From positions 1-45,224 of the forward strand of contig CALEUL010000037.1 of assembly GCA_937921035.1 (NCBI GenBank): a stretch of DNA of 45,224 bases, given 5' to 3'. The notes beneath the pieces were generated by a model. It worked only from the letters and a program-made list of their open reading frames with translations, had not been told where the DNA came from and searched no databases. This DNA is from an uncultured Porphyromonadaceae bacterium (GTDB taxonomy: Bacteria > Bacteroidota > Bacteroidia > Bacteroidales > Muribaculaceae). The translations under genes and the position numbers were made by a program. The stretch's first letter is position 1. Each line of letters begins with the position of its first letter. Below, one piece after another: positions 1 through 7,541 of this stretch.

Positions 1-23
1 TTCTGATTTTGTGTATAAAATAG

Positions 24-56
24 AGACTGCCTAACTTTGGTTGTTAGACAGCCTCC
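24..56. repeat. Inverted repeat, possible IS end, at the 5' break of the fimbrial gene
   Basis: The arms GAGACTGCCTAAC (24-36) and GTTAGACAGCCTC (44-56) are inverted copies matching at 11 of 13 positions. Coding sequence of the downstream DUF5119-like gene starts immediately after the right arm. Termini resembling GAGGCTGTCTAA occur on Bacteroidetes insertion sequences, so this may be the right end of an IS lying mostly outside the window. It could also be a simple terminator hairpin. Only 56 bases are visible, so the assignment is tentative. Confidence 0.4.
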
Positions 57-98
57 TGTATTTTCGAGTATCCGGAACCGTGTCCGACCGACGGCACG

Positions 99-944
99 GT
101 GGCGGTGAGCTACGACTGGCATGAAGTAGCGTCCGACTCCGTTCCCCGTGGAATGTCGGTGCTGTTTTATCCTCACGACGGTTACGACTACTGGCGTTTC
201 GAACTTCCTGCCGGCGGCGGCGAAGTGGAACTAGACGAAGGGACCTTCGACGTGCTCACGTTCAACAACGATACACATTCAGTGCTGTTCAACGGTCTGG
301 GTTCTTCCGGCACCGCAATGGCTTATACATCGCCCACTACCCTCACCTCCGTTCTGGACGGAATATATGCCGGATCGGCTCCACCGCCGCGAAGCGATGT
401 ATCGCAGCCCGTGTGCGCCCAGCCGGACATGATGTATACCGCCACAGCGCGGGGCTTCAGCTTCTCGGCAATGGACTTGGAAAGTTACATAACGCTCGCG
501 CCGACACAGTTTACCTGCTGCTATAAAGTTATTGTGGAAAATGTCAGCAACACAACATCGATAGGAATGCTGTCCATGTCGCTCAACGGGCTTGCATCGT
601 ACAAACATCTTGCCACCGGCACTCGGAGTGCCGGGCAGGTTGAGATACCCGCACCGCTGACTATCGCTGACGCAACCACACTCTCCGGCACAGTCGTTTG
701 CTTCGGACCGGCCTCAGACAGCGACAACACGCGCCTGAGCATAAACCTGTGGCTTAAGGACGGCCAGAAGATAAACTATGTTTTCGACGTGGGCCCACAG
801 GTTATACCATATGCCACAGCCATGAATCTTACCATACGTGTAGGCGGTATCGACCTTCCGGAAGTAGATGACGAAGGCGACATGGGCAATATTCAGGTAG
901 GTGTTGACAACTGGGACACCGTAGACATCGAATTAACGAATTAG
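99..944 (+). CDS. DUF5119-like fimbrial lipoprotein, 5'-truncated
   Basis: The 281 residues from the only in-frame start (GTG at 99) resemble DUF5119 proteins, surface lipoproteins encoded in Bacteroidales fimbrial (Mfa/Fim) loci. Visible family features are the opening VSYDW strand, a GMSVLFYP segment near residue 19, the FDVLTFNND strand near residue 50, and the C-terminal YVFDVGPQVIP followed by a MNLTIRVGGIDLP strand. The open frame continues upstream from 99 to codon 48-50 and reads SCIFEYPEPCP, which looks like the region just after a lipobox cysteine, before a TAG at 45-47. No signal peptide is encoded in the visible sequence. I infer that the real gene began further upstream and has been interrupted near position 56. 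It precedes two fimbrillin-like genes on the same strand. The family is fairly sure; whether the gene works is doubtful. Confidence 0.7.
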   Translation: MAVSYDWHEVASDSVPRGMSVLFYPHDGYDYWRFELPAGGGEVELDEGTFDVLTFNNDTHSVLFNGLGSSGTAMAYTSPTTLTSVLDGIYAGSAPPPRSDVSQPVCAQPDMMYTATARGFSFSAMDLESYITLAPTQFTCCYKVIVENVSNTTSIGMLSMSLNGLASYKHLATGTRSAGQVEIPAPLTIADATTLSGTVVCFGPASDSDNTRLSINLWLKDGQKINYVFDVGPQVIPYATAMNLTIRVGGIDLPEVDDEGDMGNIQVGVDNWDTVDIELTN

Positions 945-1018
945 TGCCGTTGAACCGCCTTATAGCCGCAATTGTTGTACATAAAGATATAAAAAATTTT
1001 AAACTCTCCCCTTTTGTT

Positions 1019-2080
1019 ATGAGATTAAACAGCAAAAACAAATTTTACAGCGCCGCCATTCCGGCACTAAGCGTAATGGCTCTGGGCCTGGCATCATGCT
1101 CCAACAACGACCACGATGTGAACATAGAGCCGAGTTCCAATGTGATAGCATTCACAGCCACAGCCCCCTACGCCCAGCAGTCGCGTACAGTAACCACCAC
1201 GGAATCGCTGAACAGCTTCACCGTATACGGCTTTGTTGACGGCGACGTTTACATGAATGATGTAAAAGTAAACAAAACAGACAACAAGTGGACCTACACC
1301 CCAGTGCAATACTGGCCATTGGAAAAAAGCGTTAACTTCTACAGCTACAGCCCTGAGAACATAACGACACAGAATCCAGTCAACGACATGGAAGAAAACC
1401 AGACCGATATACCGGGCTTCATAAACAACGGCACCACCGATCTTCTCTACGGTGTCAACATCGGACTTTCCTCGGCCACCTCCAAACAGGTAAAAGTCAA
1501 CTTCCGTCATGCCCTCTCACAGGTACGCTTCCTGCTAAAACGACGCCCGGGCGAAATGGTAGACATCCACGTAAGCAACGTAGACCTTACCGGCACATGC
1601 AGCATCGGCTCTTTCAGCTTCCCACGCGAGACAACGTCGGCCGACAATACCATCGTCGGATCGTGGTACAACCAGAACGGAGTAACTGATTATCAGCTTT
1701 TCCAGGGTATGGAAGAAATAGACGATGACGAAGCCGAGGAGTTTCTCAGCACCGGCTATATGTTCGCAGTACCGCAAGTTCTTGCCTCCACGAAGGACAA
1801 CGACTACAGCCAGGGAGCCTACCTGCGTGTACGCTGCAACATGACCGACAGCCGCACCGGCACACTCGTATGGCCATCGGCATCGGCTACAGGATACGAT
1901 CCCGCGTCGCGGACAGCATTCATATACTTCCCCTTGGCGACAAGCGAATACAATGAATGGGAAACAGGCCGCGCCTACCGTTATACCCTTACTCTCGGCG
2001 TTCCCGGCGGCCAGGGCGCCATCGACTTCGACATCACGGTGGACGAATATCCCGAATTCGCCCAGGACGACATAGACTGA
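1019..2080 (+). CDS. Fimbrillin-family lipoprotein
   Basis: A 353-residue predicted lipoprotein of the fimbrillin-like group, the pilin and tip-adhesin family of Bacteroidales. The start at 1019 is chosen because it gives a proper signal peptide with the lipobox GLASC and Cys27; an upstream in-frame GTG at 944 overlaps the previous stop codon and adds an unrelated 25-residue leader. Family hallmarks seen are the early FTATAP strand, the strand pair around VYGFVDGDVYMNDVKV, a WPLEKSVNFYSYSP segment near residue 100, the VNFRHALSQVRF motif near residue 165, and a C-terminal YTLTLGVPGG strand. Such pilins are exported as lipoproteins and trimmed by a gingipain-like protease before donor-strand polymerisation; that is family knowledge. 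It lies 75 bp after the DUF5119-like gene and 10 bp before the next fimbrillin, suggesting one transcript. Confidence 0.85.
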   Translation: MRLNSKNKFYSAAIPALSVMALGLASCSNNDHDVNIEPSSNVIAFTATAPYAQQSRTVTTTESLNSFTVYGFVDGDVYMNDVKVNKTDNKWTYTPVQYWPLEKSVNFYSYSPENITTQNPVNDMEENQTDIPGFINNGTTDLLYGVNIGLSSATSKQVKVNFRHALSQVRFLLKRRPGEMVDIHVSNVDLTGTCSIGSFSFPRETTSADNTIVGSWYNQNGVTDYQLFQGMEEIDDDEAEEFLSTGYMFAVPQVLASTKDNDYSQGAYLRVRCNMTDSRTGTLVWPSASATGYDPASRTAFIYFPLATSEYNEWETGRAYRYTLTLGVPGGQGAIDFDITVDEYPEFAQDDID

Positions 2081-2090
2081 TTCGACATTC

Positions 2091-3143
2091 ATGGGGTTGA
2101 AGAGGGCCAGAACAACCATCGCCTGCGCCGCGGCATTAATCGCCTCGGCGTGCAGCACCACCGACGAGCCTGCGCCAAAGCCGCAGGCTTTGTTGGATTT
2201 CGAGGTCGCGGCACCATCGTCCGGGCCGACCACAACGCTGAACATTCCAAACTTCAACGTATGCGCCTACACAAGCGACAATGGCTATGAGATGATTATG
2301 GACAATGTAAAGGTACGGCGCACAGGACTGAATTCCTGGTACTACGAGCCGGCCGTAAAGTGGCCCGACAAACCGGTAACGTTCATGGCCGTAAGCCCGA
2401 TGGATATCAGCATAAACGTCAACCCATACTGGCACACGACCCTCAACTACCGCACCGACAACGGGCGCACCGACCTTGTAATTGCCGTAAAAGCGCATGC
2501 CATTCAGAGCGACGGGCGGCTGCGGATGAATTTCTGCCACACAATGGCGAAAGTGGATATTTCGGCGGAATCGGCAGTGCCCGATACAGAGGTATATCTC
2601 AAAGAAGCCATGCTGTACAATGTATGCGTAGGCGGCGAATTCTATTTTCCTGATTTCAGCACAACAGCCGGGCATCCCGACATCGACGGGTGCTGGCCCT
2701 ATTACATCACGGAGCAGGCACACGGGATGTTTCCATACTATGTTGCGGGGGAAGGGCGAGCCCTCAGGCTTACCGATAGGCCGCAGCATATCGACAATCA
2801 GGGAAATATTTTTCTGGTACCCTTCACGTTCGCACCCCTCTACGAGAATAACGGCCATATCACCGGGTCTGCCATCCGCCTGACATGCTGTTTCGTATCT
2901 TCGGTAACAGGCGAGAAAATATGGCCCGACAAAGATACACCCTACCAGCTGCTGCCGAATGCCGACAACCGCGATTGGGGGTATATCTTTTTTCCGCTCC
3001 AGGACGATTCCGGCACACGCGGGTGGCGGCCGGGCATGAACTACAACTACCGTCTCACCATCTTGCGCGAAGGCACATTACCCGGTCATTCAAGCAGAAA
3101 CGCCCCCGGCAATACCGTTGCCGTGGAGACAAGCCGGTATTGA
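2091..3143 (+). CDS. Fimbrillin-family lipoprotein
   Basis: 350 residues, with a signal peptide ending in the lipobox IASAC (Cys21). It shares the layout of its upstream neighbour: DFEVAAP near the mature N-terminus, the VCAYTSDNGYEMIMDNVKV strand pair, a KWPDKPVTFMAVSP segment, the NFCHTMAKVDI motif that matches NFRHALSQVRF in the neighbour, and a closing NYNYRLTIL strand. This points to a second fimbrillin or accessory/tip subunit in the same locus, probably arising by duplication and divergence. It starts 10 bp after the previous stop, so co-transcription is likely. A long hairpin spans its stop codon and probably ends the transcript against the convergent metK. The exact structural role (shaft or tip) cannot be read from sequence. 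Confidence 0.82.
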   Translation: MGLKRARTTIACAAALIASACSTTDEPAPKPQALLDFEVAAPSSGPTTTLNIPNFNVCAYTSDNGYEMIMDNVKVRRTGLNSWYYEPAVKWPDKPVTFMAVSPMDISINVNPYWHTTLNYRTDNGRTDLVIAVKAHAIQSDGRLRMNFCHTMAKVDISAESAVPDTEVYLKEAMLYNVCVGGEFYFPDFSTTAGHPDIDGCWPYYITEQAHGMFPYYVAGEGRALRLTDRPQHIDNQGNIFLVPFTFAPLYENNGHITGSAIRLTCCFVSSVTGEKIWPDKDTPYQLLPNADNRDWGYIFFPLQDDSGTRGWRPGMNYNYRLTILREGTLPGHSSRNAPGNTVAVETSRY

Positions 3144-3151
3144 CGGGGGCG
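3101..3151 (+). terminator. Hairpin across the fimbrillin stop codon
   Basis: The arms 3101-3117 and 3135-3151 are complementary at 16 of 17 positions, with a 17-base loop. The right arm contains the TGA stop. No strong T-run follows, which is common for Bacteroidetes terminators. It sits between convergent genes and could act in both directions. Confidence 0.6.
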
Positions 3152-3170
3152 ATATAAATCTATTTCTTTA

Positions 3171-4460
3171 TTATTTTCCGAAGAACTCGGCGCGTACGGC
3201 ATCTACAGCGTCGAGTTTTTCCCATGTAAACAGTTCAACCTCCACGGTGAACGGTTTTTCGTAGTGCGACTCGAATGTTTTCTTCACAACCCTTGGCGTA
3301 CGTCCGACGTGGCCGTAGGATGCAGTCTCGCGATATATGGGATAGCGCAGTTTCAGACGCTTCTCAATGGCATACGGGCGCATATCGAAAAGCTTGTTCA
3401 CCTTCTGGGCAATTTCGGCGTCGGAAATACCGCAGTGGGCAGTTCCGAAGGTATTGACGTTAATACTTACAGGCTCGGCCTTTCCGATGGCATATGCCAC
3501 CTGTACCAGCGCACGGTCGGCAACACCTGCGGCAACGAGGTTCTTGGCGATGTGTCGTGCGGCGTAAGCAGCCGAACGGTCGACCTTGCTGGGATCTTTG
3601 CCCGAGAAAGCTCCGCCGCCGTGAGCTCCGTGGCCTCCGTAGGTATCAACGATAATCTTGCGGCCTGTGAGTCCGGTGTCGCCGTGAGGGCCACCGATAA
3701 CGAACTTGCCGGTGGGGTTAACAAGCAGCTCGTAGCCGCCGTCGAGCATTTTCTTCAGATTCTCGGGCAGCTTCTCGCGCATTCGTGGAATAAGGATGTT
3801 CTCCACATCGCGGTGTATTATATCGAGCATCTTTTTGTCGGCTTCTTCCTGCGAGATGCCTTCCCTGGCAGCATCTATAAACTCGTCGTGCTGGGTTGAA
3901 ACGACAATTGTAACGACTCGTACGGGACGGTTGTCGCTGTCGTATTCCACCGTAACCTGGCTTTTTGCGTCGGGACGTAGATATGTCATGTCCACACCTT
4001 CACGGCGAATATCGGCCAGCGTCATCATAAGGCTATGGCTCAACGCCAGTGTGAGAGGTATGTATAGCGGAGTCTCGTTGGTTGCGTAGCCGAACATCAT
4101 GCCCTGGTCGCCGGCCCCCTGGTCCTCGGCGCGCTCGCGCTCCACGCCACGGTTAATATCCTGGCTCTGCTCGTGCACGGCAAGGAGTACGCCGCACGAG
4201 TTTCCGTCGAAGCGCAGGTCGCTGCGGTCATAACCGATTTCGTTGATAACGCGTCGTGCGGTTTCCTGCATGTCTATGTAAGCCTCGCTCTTGATCTCGC
4301 CAGCGATAACAACCTGTCCGGTTGTAACCATCGTCTCGCATGCAACTTTTGACATAGGGTCGCGTGCAAGGAATTCGTCGAGGATAGTGTCTGAAATCTG
4401 ATCGGCCACCTTGTCGGGATGACCTTCGGAAACAGATTCGGAAGTGAAGAGATAATTCAT
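3171..4460 (-). CDS. metK: S-adenosylmethionine synthase
   Basis: Makes S-adenosylmethionine from methionine and ATP, releasing phosphate and pyrophosphate, in the cytoplasm. The 429-residue protein is full length. It opens with the canonical YLFTSESVSEGHPDKVADQ (ATP-binding His and the first Mg site), carries the GHPDKVADQISD motif, and has the glycine-rich GGGAFSGKDPSKVDRSAAY loop near residue 275 with the lysine and aspartate that contact the triphosphate. The insert around residues 105-120 (RGVERERAEDQGAGDQGMMFGYA) is the usual metal-binding loop region. It is a single-gene minus-strand unit, preceded by a good Bacteroidetes promoter and a SAM-II-type riboswitch, so feedback repression by its own product is expected. 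It also supplies the cofactor used by queA in this window. Confidence 0.98.
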   Translation of the reverse strand: MNYLFTSESVSEGHPDKVADQISDTILDEFLARDPMSKVACETMVTTGQVVIAGEIKSEAYIDMQETARRVINEIGYDRSDLRFDGNSCGVLLAVHEQSQDINRGVERERAEDQGAGDQGMMFGYATNETPLYIPLTLALSHSLMMTLADIRREGVDMTYLRPDAKSQVTVEYDSDNRPVRVVTIVVSTQHDEFIDAAREGISQEEADKKMLDIIHRDVENILIPRMREKLPENLKKMLDGGYELLVNPTGKFVIGGPHGDTGLTGRKIIVDTYGGHGAHGGGAFSGKDPSKVDRSAAYAARHIAKNLVAAGVADRALVQVAYAIGKAEPVSINVNTFGTAHCGISDAEIAQKVNKLFDMRPYAIEKRLKLRYPIYRETASYGHVGRTPRVVKKTFESHYEKPFTVEVELFTWEKLDAVDAVRAEFFGK

Positions 4461-4616
4461 AACTCAGAATTTTATTATTCAACTTATTCAGTTCTCCGCA
4501 GAGGAGAGCAACAAAAAAACGCGACCGGAACCCCAGGACAGGGCGGCCACGCAAGCTGAATAATCGCTGCCTTGCACATCGGAGCCTGCACACCAGGGGC
4601 ACAGACGCACGACGAA

Positions 4617-4666
4617 GGCGATTTTAGCATTTTTTCCAGTGGTTGCAAGCAGCCAAATCTGTCCAC
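4617..4666 (-). ncRNA. SAM-II-type riboswitch in the metK leader
   Basis: Read on the minus strand, the transcript shows the SAM-II layout. A 4-bp P1 stem (GUGG/CCAC) encloses the loop CAGAUUUGGCUGCUUGCAA, followed by an A-rich linker, the conserved UGCUAAA box and a 3' GCC. GGC in the loop can pair with that GCC, which matches the P2 pseudoknot of the H-type fold. GAUUU, CUUGCAA and GCUAAA are the family's conserved elements. It lies 157 nt upstream of the metK start and about 25 nt downstream of the predicted transcription start. I infer that SAM binding represses metK, by an unproven mechanism; an A-run at 4513-4519 (U7 in the RNA) lies downstream of it. Confidence 0.85.
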
Positions 4667-4691
4667 TACGGGGGATAGCCCGTTTCGGGTG

Positions 4692-4722
4692 CAAAGGTAG
4701 CAATTATTTACGAGGGCGCAAA
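4692..4722 (-). promoter_or_regulatory. metK promoter
   Basis: On the minus strand TTTG (4719-4722), exactly 19 bp, then TACCTTTG (4692-4699). This is a perfect Bacteroidetes housekeeping promoter. It starts the RNA that carries the SAM-II element. Confidence 0.85.
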
Positions 4723-4743
4723 TGTTATTCATAAAAAAATTTG

Positions 4744-4751
4744 TAATTTTG
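4744..4751 (+). promoter_or_regulatory. -7 element upstream of cvpA
   Basis: TAATTTTG at 4744-4751 fits TAnnTTTG. The -33 position is poor. The element lies 20 bp before the cvpA ATG and probably drives cvpA and perhaps the suf genes, divergently from metK. Confidence 0.55.
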
Positions 4752-4771
4752 TGGTCTTAAACCAACAGCAC

Positions 4772-5245
4772 ATGACTGCCATCGATATAATCCTGCTTTT
4801 CATTACCCTTGTAGCCCTTTTCACGGGCGCCATGAAAGGATTCACCCAGCAATTGGGAACCCTTGCGGGCCTGGTATTGGGAATACTTGCGTGCCGCGTG
4901 TTCGGCCCCGACGTAGCGGCATGGTTCACAGGGATGAGCAGCAGCCATCCCACCCTAATGACAGCCGCCGCCTACTTCTGCCTGTTCGTGGCGGTGTTTC
5001 TGGGCGCAGCCTTTGTTGCACGAATGATCTACGCCATACTCAAGGCGGTAAAACTCGGATTCGTAAACCGCGTTGCCGGCGCATTGTTCCGTGCAGCCTT
5101 ATGGCTGATTGTAACGAGCCTGCTGATAAACGTGTACCTCGGGTTCGAGCCGGCGTATAAAGCAGCGTTCCATAATCCCTCAAAACCCTGGCGACACGCC
5201 GTGGTGCAACTGGCGCCAAAAGTCCTGGGATATCTGAACAACTAA
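4772..5245 (+). CDS. CvpA family membrane protein
   Basis: 157 residues with four predicted membrane segments (roughly residues 5-22, 30-45, 63-88 and 103-125), matching the CvpA/colicin V production family of small inner-membrane proteins. Conserved marks are the N-terminal DIILLFITLVALFTGAMKG, with the glycine-lysine-glycine turn typical of the family, and the NRVAGALFRAALWL segment near residue 95. I placed the start at the ATG at 4772. An in-frame GTG at 4751 is the last base of a good -7 promoter element and so would not be transcribed with its own leader. In E. coli CvpA affects colicin V export, purF expression and envelope stress; its molecular role remains unclear. It is 42 bp upstream of sufB on the same strand, an arrangement that may reflect read-through rather than shared function. 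Confidence 0.88.
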   Translation: MTAIDIILLFITLVALFTGAMKGFTQQLGTLAGLVLGILACRVFGPDVAAWFTGMSSSHPTLMTAAAYFCLFVAVFLGAAFVARMIYAILKAVKLGFVNRVAGALFRAALWLIVTSLLINVYLGFEPAYKAAFHNPSKPWRHAVVQLAPKVLGYLNN

Positions 5246-5287
5246 TGGCAGCCACTCGTTGTTTTGCTTTAAAGACCGATATTTGCA

Positions 5288-6760
5288 ATGAACGACAACA
5301 ACATAGAAAACAAGGAACAAAAGGAAAGAGAACTTATATCCGATGCCACCGGCGGAGAATATAAGTACGGATTCACCTCCGACATCGACACGGACATTAT
5401 TCCGCCTGGTCTTTCGGAGGATGTGATCCGCCATATTTCCGCAGTGAAAGGAGAACCGGACTGGCTTCTGGATTTCCGACTAAAGGCCTACCGTCACTGG
5501 CTTACGCTTGAGCCTCCGACATGGGCGCACCTCACCATTCCGCCAATCGACTACCAGGCCATCAGCTACTACGCAGCTCCAACCCGCAAGAACGCTCCCA
5601 AGAGCATGGACGAGGTTGACCCTCAGCTTGTAAAGACCTTCAACCGCCTCGGCATCCCCCTGGAGGAACAGAAGGTGCTTTCGGGCATGGCCGTAGACGC
5701 CGTAATGGACTCCGTGTCGGTGAAAACGACCCACCGCGAGGCATTGGCAGAGCGCGGCATTGTGTTCTGTTCGTTCAGCGAGGCCGTACGCGAGTATCCC
5801 GACCTTGTCCGCAAATATCTTGGCAAAGTAGTGAGCTACCGCGATAATTTCTATGCCGCACTTAACTCGGCAGTGTTCTCCGACGGCTCGTTCGTATATA
5901 TTCCCAAGGGGGTGCGTTGCCCGATGGAGCTATCCACCTATTTCCGCATCAACGCAGCGGGCACCGGCCAGTTCGAGCGCACGCTGATAGTTGCCGACGA
6001 CGACAGCTACGTGAGCTACCTCGAAGGTTGCACCGCCCCTATGCGCGACGAAAACCAGCTCCACGCCGCAATCGTCGAAATCATTGTAGAAGACCGTGCG
6101 GAGGTGAAATATTCCACCGTTCAGAACTGGTATGCCGGCGACGCCCAGGGCCGAGGCGGCATCTACAACTTCGTAACCAAACGCGGCCTGTGCCGTGGCG
6201 ACTACTCCAAACTGTCGTGGACACAGGTGGAGACCGGATCTGCAATAACATGGAAATATCCGTCGTGCATCCTTGCCGGAGAAGGGTCGGTAGGCGAGTT
6301 CTACTCGGTTGCCGTAACCAACAGGCTTCAGCAGGCCGACACCGGCACAAAGATGATACACATCGGCTCCAACACCCGTTCCACGATAGTATCCAAGGGC
6401 ATATCGGCCGGCCACAGCCAGAACAGCTACCGCGGCATGGTTAAGGTTGCAGCCAAAGCAGAGGGATGCCGCAATTATACGCAGTGCGACTCGCTGCTGC
6501 TAAGCCCCACCTGCGGCGCACACACCTTCCCTGTTATAGACGTGGCAAACAGCACTGCCGTGGTTGAACACGAAGCAACCACATCCAAAATTTCCGAAGA
6601 CCAAATATTCTACTGCAACCAGCGCGGCATACCCACCGAGGAGGCCGTGGCCCTGATTGTGAACGGCTATGCCAAGGAAGTTATGAACAAACTGCCTATG
6701 GAATTTGCCGTAGAGGCCCAGAAGCTTCTCGAAATCACCCTTGAAGGTTCGGTAGGCTAA
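5288..6760 (+). CDS. sufB: Fe-S cluster assembly scaffold protein SufB
   Basis: Core subunit of the SufBC2D scaffold that builds iron-sulfur clusters in the cytoplasm. The 490-residue length and the whole sequence fit the family. Landmarks are the N-terminal EYKYGF and the PEWLLDFR-like PDWLLDFRLKAY near residue 57, the beta-helix core with KGVRCPMELSTYFRIN near residue 212, SYLEGCTAP near residue 247, and the C-terminal NYTQCDSLLL/CGAHTFP block holding the conserved cysteines at the SufB-SufD interface where the cluster is thought to form. The C-terminal FYCNQRGIPTEEA helix is the SufC contact in the family. It is followed after 13 bp by sufC. The first ATG with family-like N-terminus is at 5288. 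Confidence 0.97.
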   Translation: MNDNNIENKEQKERELISDATGGEYKYGFTSDIDTDIIPPGLSEDVIRHISAVKGEPDWLLDFRLKAYRHWLTLEPPTWAHLTIPPIDYQAISYYAAPTRKNAPKSMDEVDPQLVKTFNRLGIPLEEQKVLSGMAVDAVMDSVSVKTTHREALAERGIVFCSFSEAVREYPDLVRKYLGKVVSYRDNFYAALNSAVFSDGSFVYIPKGVRCPMELSTYFRINAAGTGQFERTLIVADDDSYVSYLEGCTAPMRDENQLHAAIVEIIVEDRAEVKYSTVQNWYAGDAQGRGGIYNFVTKRGLCRGDYSKLSWTQVETGSAITWKYPSCILAGEGSVGEFYSVAVTNRLQQADTGTKMIHIGSNTRSTIVSKGISAGHSQNSYRGMVKVAAKAEGCRNYTQCDSLLLSPTCGAHTFPVIDVANSTAVVEHEATTSKISEDQIFYCNQRGIPTEEAVALIVNGYAKEVMNKLPMEFAVEAQKLLEITLEGSVG

Positions 6761-6773
6761 CAAAATATACACT

Positions 6774-7541
6774 ATGAGCGAAGAATTACTGAAAGTACGC
6801 AACCTGCACGCCGGAATCGACGGCAAGGAAATACTACGCGGCATCGACTTTACCGTCCGTCCGGGCGAAGTTCACGCGATAATGGGCCCCAACGGTTCGG
6901 GCAAAAGCACTTTCTCGGGCGTTCTCGCCGGCGACCCGCGTTTCACCGTAACATCCGGCACAGCCACGCTCGGCGACGCCGACCTGCTTGCCCTCTCACC
7001 CGAAGACCGCTCGCACGAAGGCCTGTTCCTCTCGTTCCAGTACCCCGTTGAAATACCGGGAGTTACGATGGTGAATTTCATGCGCGCCGCAGTAAACGCC
7101 AAGCGCAAATACCTCGGAGAAGCACCAATGAGCGCCGCCGACTTCCTTAAACTGATGCGGCAGAAACGCGCCGTAGTGGAACTGGACAACAAACTAGCGT
7201 CGCGCTCGGTGAACGAAGGATTCTCCGGCGGCGAGAAAAAACGCAACGAGATTTTCCAGATGGCCGTACTGGAGCCTCGTCTGTCCATTCTCGACGAAAC
7301 AGACAGCGGCCTGGACATCGACGCACTGCGCGTCGTGGCCGAAGGCGTTAACAAACTGCGCACAGAGCAGAACGCCACAATAGTGATTACGCACTACCAG
7401 CGTCTGTTAGACTATATAAAACCCGACTTTGTACACATTCTCTACAAAGGCCGCATCGTTTACAGCGGCGGTCCGGAACTGGCGCTTGAACTTGAGGAGA
7501 AGGGTTACGACTGGATTAAACAACAGGTTGACGAACAATGA
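6774..7541 (+). CDS. sufC: Fe-S cluster assembly ATPase SufC
   Basis: ABC-type ATPase of 255 residues that drives conformational change of the SufBCD scaffold. Walker A is GPNGSGKS at residues 38-45, the Q-loop is in LSFQYPVEIPG, the signature is FSGGEKKRNE, and the extended Walker B LSILDETDSGLD carries the SufC-specific DETDSGLD in place of the usual DEPTSGLD. The H-loop is in VITHYQRLLD. There are no membrane segments, as expected for this soluble ABC ATPase. The gene overlaps sufD by 4 bp (ATGA), implying translational coupling. Confidence 0.98.
   Translation: MSEELLKVRNLHAGIDGKEILRGIDFTVRPGEVHAIMGPNGSGKSTFSGVLAGDPRFTVTSGTATLGDADLLALSPEDRSHEGLFLSFQYPVEIPGVTMVNFMRAAVNAKRKYLGEAPMSAADFLKLMRQKRAVVELDNKLASRSVNEGFSGGEKKRNEIFQMAVLEPRLSILDETDSGLDIDALRVVAEGVNKLRTEQNATIVITHYQRLLDYIKPDFVHILYKGRIVYSGGPELALELEEKGYDWIKQQVDEQ

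Noticed and set aside
944..1018. GTG at 944 as start of the first fimbrillin gene
   Set aside because: It overlaps the previous stop codon and would add 25 residues before a complete lipoprotein signal peptide.
4751..4771. GTG at 4751 as the cvpA start
   Set aside because: Its first base is the last base of the TAATTTTG -7 element, so a transcript would begin downstream of it.
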